64,000 bases of DNA from JAEUKQ01 sp964414755 (GCA_964414755.1 CAYPXH010000002.1:43198-107197); one strand, 5' to 3'; shown: positions 41,445 through 51,423, counted from the first letter of the stretch. The notes: generated by a model from the letters alone, not told the origin. Numbers and translations: made by a program.

Positions 41445-42854
41445 CTATTGAGAAATAATGAAAATGTTTTTCTTCCATTCCTTGACTTTCAAATGATCAA
41501 AACGACTGTTTAGACAAGATGATAAAAGGGCAACCTTGTCTTTAACTTGGATTTCAGTTAAGGGAGCGAACTCGTTGAGTCGGCTTGCGGGATTGACTCG
41601 ACCATTTTCTTTACGCATGCGTAAAGATGATTTTAAACGGTGTCTTAAGAAGCGTATTTTGCGGTGTAAAATGGACAAGGGAGATATCTTAGGAAATCCG
41701 TGTTCTTCAATATAGTGTTCGATTAATGAAATAACCCTTTCAGCCCCCAGTTCTGGTCCATTGAAATTAGAAACAAATTTCTTAAATAAAATTTCTCGGT
41801 ATAATGAGATCCGGTCATGTTGTTCGGTTGAAACTATTGCTTGGGGGTTGTTGCTTAACACTGTTATATACTTAAATAATGCATCAGGAGTAGTTACCTG
41901 GTAACTCAGATTATTTGGTAACATGGGGTCAAAATAAGCATGTGATATTGGTCTATAACTTACTGGCTGTAGGCCTAGGATAGCAGCCTCGACTGCAGTT
42001 GTGCATCCATTATGTATGAGAGCAGAACATGCTTTAAGCCAAGGAATAACATTTCCCTCGCGAATGACAACAATATTGGGGTGTTTTTTAGCTACTGCTA
42101 CCCATAAGTCATAACCCTCGGCTGGGTGTGGTCTAATAATAATTCTAAAGTTGGAGAATTTTTCTGCTAACGACGGTAAAATTTGGATGAAGTGATCTAA
42201 CAGTTGGTGGCGGTAAACTGCCAAATCAGGATCATAATTCTTAAGATTGGCATCAGCTGCTATGCTCCCTAATTCTTCCGGCAATGGTAGGTGCTTATAT
42301 AATTTATTGAAGGGATTGACCTTACCAAAATTACTATTAAAAAGAATAAAACTTCCGTACTTTTTTTTAATTGAACTGACTTCGTGGTCAAAGAAGCCAC
42401 TAAACTCTGGTCGTAAAATATCAACCCGTGGATTACCGGTTATTTCAATTTGCCCGGGATTTGGGTGAAAATATTCAAGATTTTCTTTGTTGTCTTGACC
42501 CCAAGCAAAAATAAGTTTGAAATAAGGTAAAGTGTCTTTGTGAACACGACGCTGGCGATAAAGTTCTGGTGAGTAATAAACGAGGGCTTCTTCATCCCAT
42601 CCTGTAATAATTGGTGTTATTACCCTTTGTAGGCTAGCAACCGTTTTATGGTGGCCTTCTGTTAGAGCTTTGGATATATAGATTGTGTTGAACAAATTTC
42701 CCAAGATTTTATTTCTTAATTCTATATGTTGACCAATAAAGACCCTGAAACCACGTTCGGCAGCAATACAGGATAACAACAGTTTTGCATCAAATTCGCG
42801 CACTTGCGACTCAACGGAAACAACTAGATTACCAATGGTTGTTATTGATTTCAT
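41445..42854 (-). CDS. Surface-carbohydrate biosynthesis protein (second tandem copy)
   Basis: A 469-residue protein of the surface-carbohydrate biosynthesis family, which looks like a GT-B or CDP-glycerol-transferase-type fold. Motifs are VSVESQVREFDAKLLLSCIAAERGFRVFIG at the start, GWDEEALVYYSPELY near 95, IRPHPAEGYD near 240 and ALIHNGCTTAVEAAILGLQPVSYRP near 285. It is a paralogue of the gene just upstream, sharing its ATG with that gene's stop (TAATG at 42852-42856). It probably acts in the cytoplasm on an envelope polysaccharide. Confidence 0.8.
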   Translation of the reverse strand: MKSITTIGNLVVSVESQVREFDAKLLLSCIAAERGFRVFIGQHIELRNKILGNLFNTIYISKALTEGHHKTVASLQRVITPIITGWDEEALVYYSPELYRQRRVHKDTLPYFKLIFAWGQDNKENLEYFHPNPGQIEITGNPRVDILRPEFSGFFDHEVSSIKKKYGSFILFNSNFGKVNPFNKLYKHLPLPEELGSIAADANLKNYDPDLAVYRHQLLDHFIQILPSLAEKFSNFRIIIRPHPAEGYDLWVAVAKKHPNIVVIREGNVIPWLKACSALIHNGCTTAVEAAILGLQPVSYRPISHAYFDPMLPNNLSYQVTTPDALFKYITVLSNNPQAIVSTEQHDRISLYREILFKKFVSNFNGPELGAERVISLIEHYIEEHGFPKISPLSILHRKIRFLRHRLKSSLRMRKENGRVNPASRLNEFAPLTEIQVKDKVALLSSCLNSRFDHLKVKEWKKNIFIISQ

Positions 42855-44257
42855 TATCTATCCGTTCTCAGAGAAAGATTGAAAATATTTTCTTTGTGTA
42901 GACTAATCTCTAAAGTATCAAAGCAACCATTCAGACATCTTGATAAAAGGGCTATCTTTTTTTGGATCGTCTCAAACGAGAGGGGTGGAAAATCGTTCTT
43001 ACGCATGTCATCACTGTAACGGCTATTAACATCTCTCATAGCTGCCAGTTTTTGACGCTTGCGCTTAAGATAAGCCATTCTAGCCTTTAACTTTGAAAGC
43101 CAACATGTTTTCACTTGCTTTCCATTCGCATGTCTTTGAATCTCGTCGAGAATCAATTCGCTTGACAACCTACCTCTAGGATTAGTTATATAATTATCAA
43201 TTATTTCCGAAAAATCTTTTTGCGTATTATAAGGTAGGCAAGAGTTATTTTGGTTAGCGTATATCAGCGATTTTAGGGTGCTTACAAGCTCATCCGCACT
43301 GTAAGTTGGGAGACTGAGTCGAGTTGGCAAAAACGGATCAAAGCGCTCATCAACTAAGGGGTTATAAGAGATTACTGGAACATTCATAATACGCGCCTCT
43401 ATGGACGTTGTACAGCCATTATGCAAAACCAGTTTACAGGCTTTCAGCCAATTAACTATGTTACCATCGCGTACAACACAAACATTTGCACAATCTTTAC
43501 TAATCTTTATCCATGGTTCGTGACTTTCTGCTGGATGAGGACGAATAACAAAACGCTGTTTAGGAAAGTTGTTGGCAAGTTGAGGTATAATTTCTAAGAA
43601 CTTTTGAAATAACGCATTCTTATAAATAGCTAAATCTGCAACGTAATTTTTTTGGTTTATTTTGGAAAGAATAACTTTTTCTCCTGGCACAGGCAATTTT
43701 TTATAGAGGGTAGCAAATGGATTAACGCTACCAAAATTACTATTGAAAAGAACAAAATCCCCATATTCTTTCTTTATATTAGAGACATCTTGTTCAAAAA
43801 ATGACTCAAATTCGCTCCTCAATAGATCACCACGAGGATTACCCGTAATGTAAACAGGAACATTGGTGTCATTATCCATGTTCCAGATAGCTGCACTATC
43901 ATTCCCCCAAGCAAACAAACCATCAAAAAGAGCCATGGATGGCTTATAAATGCGGCGCTTCCTATATAATTCTTGAGAATAATATACTAAAACTTCTTCA
44001 TCCCAGCCAAAAATTCTAAAACCAAAACTTTTAATAAAGCTAAGAACTTTGAAACGCTGCGGTGTTATATCTTTTGCTAAGTAAGTCCCAACTGGTAAAT
44101 TACCAATCTCTAAATGAATATCGAATTGGTTGCCCAAAAATACATTAAAACCCCTAGTGGCAGCTAGGCAGGCCAGCAAAAGTTTTGCATCTAACTCGCG
44201 GATCTGTAATTCGATCGGAATAATAAGCGATGGTTTTTGTGATTGAATTGATGTCAT
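42854..44257 (-). CDS. Surface-carbohydrate biosynthesis protein (first tandem copy)
   Basis: A 467-residue paralogue of the downstream gene with the same motifs in the same order: PIELQIRELDAKLLLACLAATRGFNVFLGN, GWDEEVLVYYSQELYRKRRIY, VYITGNPRGDLLRSEF, FVIRPHPAESHEPW and LVLHNGCTTSIEARIMNVPVISYNP. The two differ over most of their length, so the duplication is not recent. No signal peptide. No polysaccharide polymerase, flippase or other glycosyltransferase lies nearby, so they stand as an isolated pair. Confidence 0.8.
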   Translation of the reverse strand: MTSIQSQKPSLIIPIELQIRELDAKLLLACLAATRGFNVFLGNQFDIHLEIGNLPVGTYLAKDITPQRFKVLSFIKSFGFRIFGWDEEVLVYYSQELYRKRRIYKPSMALFDGLFAWGNDSAAIWNMDNDTNVPVYITGNPRGDLLRSEFESFFEQDVSNIKKEYGDFVLFNSNFGSVNPFATLYKKLPVPGEKVILSKINQKNYVADLAIYKNALFQKFLEIIPQLANNFPKQRFVIRPHPAESHEPWIKISKDCANVCVVRDGNIVNWLKACKLVLHNGCTTSIEARIMNVPVISYNPLVDERFDPFLPTRLSLPTYSADELVSTLKSLIYANQNNSCLPYNTQKDFSEIIDNYITNPRGRLSSELILDEIQRHANGKQVKTCWLSKLKARMAYLKRKRQKLAAMRDVNSRYSDDMRKNDFPPLSFETIQKKIALLSRCLNGCFDTLEISLHKENIFNLSLRTDR

Positions 44258-44352
44258 TACAATTTTTGATTTGCGCCAAAGGTTAGAAAACTTAATTTTG
44301 TACTTTATATGCTAAAACTAGATTAATATAACACAATAATCAACCCACAGCT

Positions 44353-44660
44353 TTGATATTAGCTAAAATAATATTAGTAAAGAACAGAGCAAACGACCAG
44401 CGATGGAAAATTTTAAAACTTTTGGCAGATATTGAAATTATTTTGTTGATCGGGATATATGCGCAGCGATTTTATTTACCAATACCAGCCAAACAACCGT
44501 TGAAAAGCTTACTCTTGAAAAATGGTGTGACTACCTTCCTAAATACTGGGTTTTGCCATATCCCAGCCGGCATAACAATTATTTGTTAAAAAAAACAGTT
44601 GTTATGAAGCAATTAATTACAGGGCTTCAAGAACGCGTTCAAGGTATAATTAGCAGTTAG
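44353..44660 (+). pseudogene. Uracil-DNA glycosylase family remnant, truncated and frameshifted
   Basis: Two frames together give the C-terminal third of a uracil-DNA-glycosylase-family protein. The first frame reads ILLIGIYAQRFYL. The second, offset by one base, reads TVEKLTLEKWCDYLPKYW then VLPYPSRHNNYLLKK and ends at TAG 44658-44660. Family members have LLIGQYAQ, then LTETV-x-WRDYLP and LPHPSPRN, so the two parts join in the right order. The frameshift lies near 44480-44492 and the N-terminal two thirds are missing. The pattern is from memory of the family. Confidence 0.7.
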
Positions 44661-45055
44661 CTAATTTCTTGATCAATTTTGTCCATATCAGCATCACTAT
44701 AACCAAAATGATGACCAATTTCATGAATCAATACATGATGAATAATCTGAGCAAGAGAATGAAAAGGTTTTTCTTGCTGCCAATATCTTATAATAGGTAG
44801 GTAATAAAGAAAAATGCGTGGGTGGTCTGACCATAACATGCCGTGATGTTGTTTAGGAATTGGTATGCCATGGTATAAACCCATTAATTGGAAGGGCGAT
44901 GTTAATCCAAGTCCCTGAAGCGTTTCTATGGTTGGGGATTCTTCCACAATAACGGCAACCCCTTTTAGCTGGTCACGAAATAATTCAGGTAAGGTATGAA
45001 GCGATTGCTCGGCCAAAATTTGGAAATCAGCAATATTTGGAATCTGTGGGAACAA
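44657..45055 (-). CDS. Zincin-like metallopeptidase family protein
   Basis: A 132-residue protein of the small zincin-like (DUF1025/MPN-type) family. The metal motif HEIGHHFGYSDADMD (HExxH then a conserved Asp) lies at residues 112-126, and the start FQILAEQSLHTLPELFRDQLKGVAVIVEESPT is also typical. Activity is unproven in the family. Its stop overlaps the end of the convergent glycosylase remnant by a few bases. Confidence 0.88.
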   Translation of the reverse strand: MFPQIPNIADFQILAEQSLHTLPELFRDQLKGVAVIVEESPTIETLQGLGLTSPFQLMGLYHGIPIPKQHHGMLWSDHPRIFLYYLPIIRYWQQEKPFHSLAQIIHHVLIHEIGHHFGYSDADMDKIDQEIS

Positions 45056-45202
45056 CTGAAACCTTTTTCATTTATTTAAGTGACAATTGATAGAATTTCT
45101 CAAAGACACTTGATTCTTGTTAAGCATTAACCATATTATAGCTGTGAATACTGTTACTTTAACAGAAATAGGGATGATTTTCTAAATTAAAAGGGTGATA
45201 CT

Positions 45203-45922
45203 ATGGCTTTACAACCTAATCTAAGACGAACGACAATCAGTCGCTCTGCCGCGAATGTTGATGAAGGGCTTCGCCAATACATGTTGGGCATATACACTTA
45301 TATGGGTTTTGGTGTTTTGCTGACAGGCTTAGTTTCTTATTTTATTGGCACTAATGAACAGTTACTTTTATCACTGTTTAGTTCGCAGGGAATGATGTAT
45401 CTGCTGATGTTCCTACCAGTTGGCATTGCCCTATGGTTGAATTTGGGTATTAACCGCATTAAGGCCTCAACAGCCCAGCTGCTGTTCTGGGTTTATGCAG
45501 CTTTAATTGGTGTGGCTTTGGCGCCAATTTTTGTTCTTTATACCGACACATCGATCGCTAAAGCCTTCTTTATTGCCGCTGCAATGTTTGGTGGGATGAG
45601 TCTTTACGGCTATACAACTCAAAAAGACCTATCAGGAATTGGATCCTTCCTTATTATGGGTGTTTGGGGCTTGTTGGTGGCGATGATCGTTAACATATTC
45701 TTGCGCTCCAGCGGGTTGGATTTCTTGATTTCCATTGTTGCTGTTCTGGTTTTTACAGGCCTGACAGCTTATGAAACACAGCTGGCTAAAGCTTCTTATC
45801 AAGAAGATGAAACTGCTGAGATTACCAAAAAGAAATCAATTATCTTCGCTTTACAGCTTTATGTTAACTTCATTAACATGTTTATTCATTTGCTGCGCTT
45901 AATGAACAGCAATCGTAATTAA
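45203..45922 (+). CDS. Bax inhibitor-1/YccA family membrane protein
   Basis: A 239-residue, seven-segment inner-membrane protein. Family features are DEGLRQYMLGIYTYMGFGVLLTGLVSY at the N-terminus, the central GGMSLYGYTTQKDLSGIGSFLIMGVWGL and the C-terminal ALQLYVNFINMFIHLLRLM. BI-1 proteins are linked to ion leak and membrane-protease modulation. No precise role is known in bacteria. A strong terminator follows 33 bp after the stop. Confidence 0.93.
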   Translation: MALQPNLRRTTISRSAANVDEGLRQYMLGIYTYMGFGVLLTGLVSYFIGTNEQLLLSLFSSQGMMYLLMFLPVGIALWLNLGINRIKASTAQLLFWVYAALIGVALAPIFVLYTDTSIAKAFFIAAAMFGGMSLYGYTTQKDLSGIGSFLIMGVWGLLVAMIVNIFLRSSGLDFLISIVAVLVFTGLTAYETQLAKASYQEDETAEITKKKSIIFALQLYVNFINMFIHLLRLMNSNRN

Positions 45923-45955
45923 ATTCTTTTAGAATTTCATAATTATTTGGCTAAT

Positions 45956-45992
45956 AAACACCCAGCTCTTTCTTTAGTGCTGGGTGTTTTTT
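45956..45992 (+). terminator. Rho-independent terminator after the BI-1 gene
   Basis: AAACACCCAGC (45956-45966) pairs perfectly with GCTGGGTGTTT (45979-45989) around a 12-nt loop and continues into a T-tract. Confidence 0.9.
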
Positions 45993-46160
45993 ATGGACTT
46001 GTTCTTTTTATAGAATGATATAATTAAGCAAATCTAATATAGACAATAATAGTTTTGGTACATTAGGTTAATAAACTAAATCTTTTGTTACTTGTTGATA
46101 TCTAGACTATAACAAACCTAATATTCATAGAATTAAGGGTTATCAAGCAAGGGTTGTTCA

Positions 46161-47216
46161 ATGCTCAAAACAAAAAATAAGTTGCTTTTATTGGCTTTAA
46201 GCCAGTTATTGTTGACACATCAGGGAATTGCCCAGGCCCCTAATGGTGCCCAAGAGAGGCCGCCAATGCCTGTTGAGGCTGTCCAGGTTGAAGTTGGTCA
46301 AGTTGTTCTGTCAATTCCAGCCGTTGGATCTTTAAAATCGGCAGAATCCGTCACGATAAGTCCGGAAATTCCAGGCCGTTTATCAGCCGTTATTGGTAAA
46401 GAAGGACAGGCAGTGCAAGCCGGCGAGGTTCTTGTAACGCTTGATTCATCGATTTATCAGGCCGAATTGGCGCAAGCAGAAGCCAGCATAGCTTTGAGTA
46501 AGGCGAATTACCAACGAGCTGCCGAACTTTTTGAAAAACGCGTTGGAACCCAACAGGCGCGCGATGAGGCAGAAGCCCGTTTCCGAGCTGATGAAGCAGC
46601 TTTAGCCCTAGCTAAAGCACGTTTAACAAAAACAACAATCAACGCCCCCTTTAATGGTATTTTGGGATTACGGCGCGCCAGTATTGGGCAATATTTATCC
46701 CCTGGCGAAATTGTGTTTAATCTTGAATCCATCAATCCGTTAAAAGTTGATTTTCGGATTCCTGAAATTTATCTAAGCAAAATTCGTGTTGATCAGCAAA
46801 TTATCATTAAAATTGATGCGTTGCCAACAAAAGAATACTCAGGAACAGTCTATGCCATTGATCCATTAATTGATCAAAACGGTCGAAGCATTCTTATTCG
46901 CGCAACTTTGGCTAATGACAGTGGTGAGTTACGCCCCGGGTTGTTTGCACGGATAAATCTAGTCTATGAAACTCGCGCAGAAGCTTTGCTAATCCCAGAA
47001 CAATCTGTATTTTTTATGGGGCAGCAAAAATTTGTATACCGTATTGTTGATGGAAAAGCATCGTTAACAGCGGTTAAGACTGGCGAGAGAAGCACTGGAA
47101 AAATCGAAATTGTTGAGGGGTTGTCTTCAGGTGATATTGTGATAACAGCCGGCATGATGAAAATATTTGATCATGCTCCAGTTGCACCATTACCACAAAA
47201 TCCTCGGCCACAATAA
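46161..47216 (+). CDS. RND efflux system periplasmic adaptor (membrane fusion protein)
   Basis: A 351-residue HlyD/AcrA-type adaptor. The signal peptide covers residues 1-25 (ending GIAQA). The biotinyl-lipoyl halves are around EIPGRLSAVIGKEGQAVQAGEVLVTLD and APFNGILGLRRASIGQYLSPGE, with a coiled-coil hairpin at about 95-155 (ELAQAEASIALSKANYQRAAELFEKRVGTQ). The beta-barrel region follows, with LRPGLFARI near 260. It connects the RND pump coded next to an outer-membrane channel. No tolC-type gene is in the window. Confidence 0.93.
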   Translation: MLKTKNKLLLLALSQLLLTHQGIAQAPNGAQERPPMPVEAVQVEVGQVVLSIPAVGSLKSAESVTISPEIPGRLSAVIGKEGQAVQAGEVLVTLDSSIYQAELAQAEASIALSKANYQRAAELFEKRVGTQQARDEAEARFRADEAALALAKARLTKTTINAPFNGILGLRRASIGQYLSPGEIVFNLESINPLKVDFRIPEIYLSKIRVDQQIIIKIDALPTKEYSGTVYAIDPLIDQNGRSILIRATLANDSGELRPGLFARINLVYETRAEALLIPEQSVFFMGQQKFVYRIVDGKASLTAVKTGERSTGKIEIVEGLSSGDIVITAGMMKIFDHAPVAPLPQNPRPQ

Positions 47217-47246
47217 TTGTGGAAATTTGATATTAAAGAGAACAAT

Positions 47247-50200
47247 ATGTCCTTATCTGATGTTTTTATCCGGCGACCGGTTTTTACCACTGTCTTAAGT
47301 ATCTTGGTTATTTTAATTGGCGTTATTAGTTATGATCGACTTGTCATTCGTGAATATCCTAATATTGACCAACCTGTGGTTACGGTATCAACCAGCTATT
47401 CTGGTGCTAATGCCGAAATTATGGAAAGCCAAGTAACAAAACCCTTAGAAGACGCTTTGTCTGGTATTGAAGGGATTGACGTGATGACATCTAATAGCCG
47501 TGCGGGTGAGAGTAATATCACCTTACGGTTTAATTTAAATAGAAATATTGATCTTGCGGCAAACGATGTGCGCCAAAAAGTTAGCCAGGCGCGTGATTTC
47601 TTGCCAGATGGTGTTGATGAGCCGGCTGTCACAAAAGCCGAAGATGACTCTGAAGCCATCATTTATATTGCTTTTTCAAGTGATCGCCATTCACCGATCG
47701 AATTGACAGATTATGCAAGACGGGTGGTTCGTGACCGGCTACAGACAGTGTCCGGGGTTTCTGAGGTTCAGGTTTTTGGCGAGCGGCGCCAATCGATGCG
47801 CATTAATTTGCGGCGCGATTCTCTGGCTGCCTATAGCATTACAGTTCAGGAAATTGAAGAAGCCTTGCGCCGGCAGAATATTGAAATACCTGCAGGTGTT
47901 GTTGAAGGACGTTTTCGTGAATTTACTGTACGTGCCGAAACAGATTTGCAAACAGCTATACAATTTGAAAATATTATTATCAGGCGTTCGGAAAACTATC
48001 TTGTTCGCTTAGGCGATGTTGCAGACGTAAGCATTGCACCCGAAAGTGAGCGAACAATTACCAGATATAAAGGTGATTTTGCCGTTGCTTTGGCTATTGT
48101 TAAGCAATCAACAGCCAATCCCCTAGAAGTATCACAGGGTGTGCGCACAATTTTGCCAGAAATTCAAAAGTCCTTACCAACCGGTATGGCACTTAATATA
48201 GCTTATGATTCGGCGGTTTTTATTGATCAATCAATTCACGAGGTTTTTATTACAATTTTAGAAGCCATTTTGCTGGTTGTTTTGGTAATTTTTGTTTTCC
48301 TAAGAACCTTGCGCGCAACGATTATTCCGATTGTCACGATACCTGTTTCATTAATTGGTAGTTTTGCTTTAATGTATCTATTTGGTTTTTCCATTAATAC
48401 CTTAACATTATTAGCCTTCGTACTGGCGATTGGTCTTGTGGTTGATGATGCTATTGTCGTTCTTGAAAATATTTATCGCTATATCGAAAAAGGTATGAAA
48501 CCTGTAGAAGCTGCCTTCAAAGGTATGCGGGAAATTTCATTTGCTGTTATTGCTATGACACTAACTTTGGCTGCCGTTTTTGCCCCGATTGGCTTTGCAA
48601 CAGGAACAACCGGACGTCTCTTTACCGAATTTGCACTAACCTTAGCCGGTGCTGTGTTAATTTCGGGGTTTGTTGCCCTGACTCTTTCACCCATGATGTG
48701 TGCTTTGTTATTAAAGCATAAGAAAAAACACCATCAACAGGTACCGACTGTCGAAAAACATCTAACAAACACAACCGAGGTTGCTAAAGAAATATCCGAT
48801 TCACCATCAGTAAATAAAGGTTTTTATCCACAATTTTTAAAGGCCGTTCTTAAGGCTCGGCTTTTTGTATTACCATTGATTGTGGTTTTATCATATTTAG
48901 GATACACTAATCTTACAAATTTGCCTCAGGAACTGGCACCCACAGAAGATCGTAGCATTCTGATAGGCATCACAATTGGTCCCGAAGGTTCAACCGCCGC
49001 TTATACGGATAAATACATGCGGCAAATAGAGGCCATTTATCAAAAAGTACCTGAAATGGTAAGTTATTTTATTGTGGTAGGCTTCCCAACAGTTAGCCGT
49101 GGTATTTCATTTGTCGAGTTGCAGCCAATTGATAAGCGCGTGCGCAGTGCAGAAGAAATTGTCGGCGGATTGCGCCCCATTATGTTTGGGGGGGTAGCAG
49201 GGACCATGAATTTTCCTGTAATGCCACCATCGCTGGGTCAGCAATCTACCGGTAAGCCATTATCATTAGTTGTTCAAACCACCGGGTCACACCAGGAATT
49301 GCAAAGATTAGTTAATGCAATAATGGCAGAAGCACGTTCAAATCCCAGTATTACCGAGCTTGAAAGCGACCTGGAACTAAATAAGCCTGAATTACGTATT
49401 ACTGTAAATCGTGACAAAGCAGCGGATATGGGAATTAGTATTGATACAATCGGCCGTACATTAGAAACCATGATAGGAGGGCGCATCGTAACCCGCTTTA
49501 AATTGGATGGCGAGCAATATAACGTCATTGTACGATTGGAAAGCCAGGAGCGTGCTAATCCCCAAGATTTGTTGAATATTTACATACGTGCTGGTGATGG
49601 CCAAATGGTTCCCCTGTCTAATATTGTTGAAGTTGTTGAAACATCAGCCGCGCGCGAATTGCGACACTTTAACAAACTGGCCTCGGTTACTTTGACGGCG
49701 AATCTTGCGGAAGGATATACCTTGCCAGAAGCCATTACATATATGGAAGGGTTGGTGCGCAAGCTTGATGTTGATAATAAAACTCAGATCGATTACTCGG
49801 GTTATACACGCGAATTTAAACAATCCAACGAAAGTGTTATTTTTATTTTCGGGTTAGCGTTGCTGTTTATTTATTTGGTATTGGCCGCCCAGTTTGAAAG
49901 TTTTATCGATCCGTTTGTTATTATGTTAACAGTCCCACTGGCCATGACAGGTGCCTTATACACCTTAGGGTGGTCGGGTGGCACATTAAATATTTATAGC
50001 CAGATAGGTCTTGTTACACTTATTGGTCTTATTACCAAGCATGGAATTTTGATTGTCGAATTTGCCAATCAGTTACGCGATACTGGTAAAACAATTAAAG
50101 AAGCAATTATAGAATCAGCTACCCTGCGGTTGCGCCCAATCTTAATGACCACTGCAGCCATGGTTTTAGGGGCATTACCATTAGCTTTAGCAGCAGGTCC

Positions 50201-50363
50201 TGGTGCTGAAAGCAGGCAGCCAATTGGTTGGGTTATCGTGGGCGGTATGACCTTTGGTACATTACTTACTTTGTTTGTTGTGCCAGCTGCGTATATGTTG
50301 TTAGCGCGCCATCATCGCCGTTCTTTAGGAGAGGGTATAAGTCCTTCGTCCCAATCTGCTTAA
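47247..50363 (+). CDS. RND family efflux permease (HAE1-type)
   Basis: Proton-driven inner-membrane exporter of 1038 residues. The N-terminus MSLSDVFIRRPVFTTVLSILVILIGVISYDRL is typical. The proton-relay motif is FVLAIGLVVDDAIVVLENIYR, with the Asp pair near residue 397. The C-terminal half repeats the fold, with LFIYLVLAAQFESFIDPFVIML. I start at ATG 47247 behind AAAGAG and not at the TTG at 47217. Two large periplasmic porter loops are present. The substrate cannot be read from sequence. The adaptor gene is directly upstream. Confidence 0.95.
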   Translation: MSLSDVFIRRPVFTTVLSILVILIGVISYDRLVIREYPNIDQPVVTVSTSYSGANAEIMESQVTKPLEDALSGIEGIDVMTSNSRAGESNITLRFNLNRNIDLAANDVRQKVSQARDFLPDGVDEPAVTKAEDDSEAIIYIAFSSDRHSPIELTDYARRVVRDRLQTVSGVSEVQVFGERRQSMRINLRRDSLAAYSITVQEIEEALRRQNIEIPAGVVEGRFREFTVRAETDLQTAIQFENIIIRRSENYLVRLGDVADVSIAPESERTITRYKGDFAVALAIVKQSTANPLEVSQGVRTILPEIQKSLPTGMALNIAYDSAVFIDQSIHEVFITILEAILLVVLVIFVFLRTLRATIIPIVTIPVSLIGSFALMYLFGFSINTLTLLAFVLAIGLVVDDAIVVLENIYRYIEKGMKPVEAAFKGMREISFAVIAMTLTLAAVFAPIGFATGTTGRLFTEFALTLAGAVLISGFVALTLSPMMCALLLKHKKKHHQQVPTVEKHLTNTTEVAKEISDSPSVNKGFYPQFLKAVLKARLFVLPLIVVLSYLGYTNLTNLPQELAPTEDRSILIGITIGPEGSTAAYTDKYMRQIEAIYQKVPEMVSYFIVVGFPTVSRGISFVELQPIDKRVRSAEEIVGGLRPIMFGGVAGTMNFPVMPPSLGQQSTGKPLSLVVQTTGSHQELQRLVNAIMAEARSNPSITELESDLELNKPELRITVNRDKAADMGISIDTIGRTLETMIGGRIVTRFKLDGEQYNVIVRLESQERANPQDLLNIYIRAGDGQMVPLSNIVEVVETSAARELRHFNKLASVTLTANLAEGYTLPEAITYMEGLVRKLDVDNKTQIDYSGYTREFKQSNESVIFIFGLALLFIYLVLAAQFESFIDPFVIMLTVPLAMTGALYTLGWSGGTLNIYSQIGLVTLIGLITKHGILIVEFANQLRDTGKTIKEAIIESATLRLRPILMTTAAMVLGALPLALAAGPGAESRQPIGWVIVGGMTFGTLLTLFVVPAAYMLLARHHRRSLGEGISPSSQSA

Positions 50364-50902
50364 AAAAACAAGTTCTGTAATTTTAATAAAGTATCTTTGG
50401 ATAGCGGGTAACCGCCTGCTATCCACCATATATAAAGGGCAAAAAACAAAAAAGACCAAGTAAAAATGTATTCAACTGGTGATTTATACGACCAGTGGAA
50501 AGGAAAACGATAGCGTTGCTGGTGTGGCCATAATAGGGGAATGCCAGACGGATTCATCATGTCACCTAACAAATGTGACAGATAGCCAATCAGAAAAGGA
50601 ATAATAACAAAATGTTGCCATCCAACCAACTGGGGGTGTTGTAGCAACCACGTAAGACCGGCTAGACATATGAAAATAGCTATTAAACTATGAGTAAAGC
50701 CCCGGTGGCCAACTAAAAAACCAAGTGGGTAGGCAATAAAGGGAAAACGTTTGCCAATACTGCTTTTTGGTGTATCTAAGTCTGGAGCTAGTCCAGAAAC
50801 TGTTGCAACACCAAGATCAATTGGTGTTAGTGGAATTTTGAACAGTCCTGCGGTGATAATCCAGCAGCCAGCCGCCCAACGCAAATGATTGGGAGCGATC
50901 AT
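50360..50902 (-). CDS. Metal-dependent hydrolase family membrane protein (YdjM/DUF457)
   Basis: A 180-residue protein with four to five hydrophobic segments. It contains the family signatures VSGLAPDLDTPKSSIGKRF and LVGHRGFTHSLIA, with HLLGDMMNPSGIPLLWP later. The conserved His and Asp residues give the family its hydrolase label, though no substrate is known. Its stop overlaps the end of the convergent RND permease gene by 4 bp. Confidence 0.88.
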   Translation of the reverse strand: MIAPNHLRWAAGCWIITAGLFKIPLTPIDLGVATVSGLAPDLDTPKSSIGKRFPFIAYPLGFLVGHRGFTHSLIAIFICLAGLTWLLQHPQLVGWQHFVIIPFLIGYLSHLLGDMMNPSGIPLLWPHQQRYRFPFHWSYKSPVEYIFTWSFLFFALYIWWIAGGYPLSKDTLLKLQNLFF

Positions 50903-50970
50903 CTGGAAGCACCAAACATATACGGTTTAATCATATCCATCCACGCCACCACGCACCAAGACATTAAAAA

Positions 50971-51423
50971 CTATTTTTTCCAAAACAACCAGCTGCTAGA
51001 ACCTTTTTTCGAGAAACTAAGCCACTGCTTGTTGATTGTTGCAGCCATCAAATCGAAATTATCCCAGGTATCTTTAACTTCATAAAGGCTTGCCAAATTT
51101 TGCCCCAGAACTTTTTCATAATCATCTAAATAAAGATTATTTTCATAGTAAAATTTTGTAAAATCGTTGCCCATAGAGGTTAAATGATTATCTGAAAATA
51201 CACCATCACAATATTCTAGAAAAAATGCTCCAGGGGTTATTTGGCGCGATAAAAGCTTTTCAAGACCCTGGTTGCAATCTTTGGAAAATGGGGCGCTGGC
51301 AATATTATTTTGAATAGCCCAGACAATAAAAAAAGCAATATGCGTAGCAGCGCATTTTTGGGGCACATATTCCGGGAAACCATCACCACCTGCATGCCAA
51401 TCGGCTTTATCGTATATGTTCAT
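50971..51423 (-). CDS. DUF7832-like hypothetical protein
   Basis: A 150-residue soluble protein. The N-terminus YDKADWHAGGDGFPEYVPQKCAATHIAFFIVWAIQNNI matches a pattern I know from DUF7832 proteins, in which DKADWH and ATHIGMFLAW are the conserved pieces. The function is unknown. These genes often turn up in accessory regions near immunity-type genes. It stands between the YdjM-type gene and tRNA-Gly. Confidence 0.65.
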   Translation of the reverse strand: MNIYDKADWHAGGDGFPEYVPQKCAATHIAFFIVWAIQNNIASAPFSKDCNQGLEKLLSRQITPGAFFLEYCDGVFSDNHLTSMGNDFTKFYYENNLYLDDYEKVLGQNLASLYEVKDTWDNFDLMAATINKQWLSFSKKGSSSWLFWKK

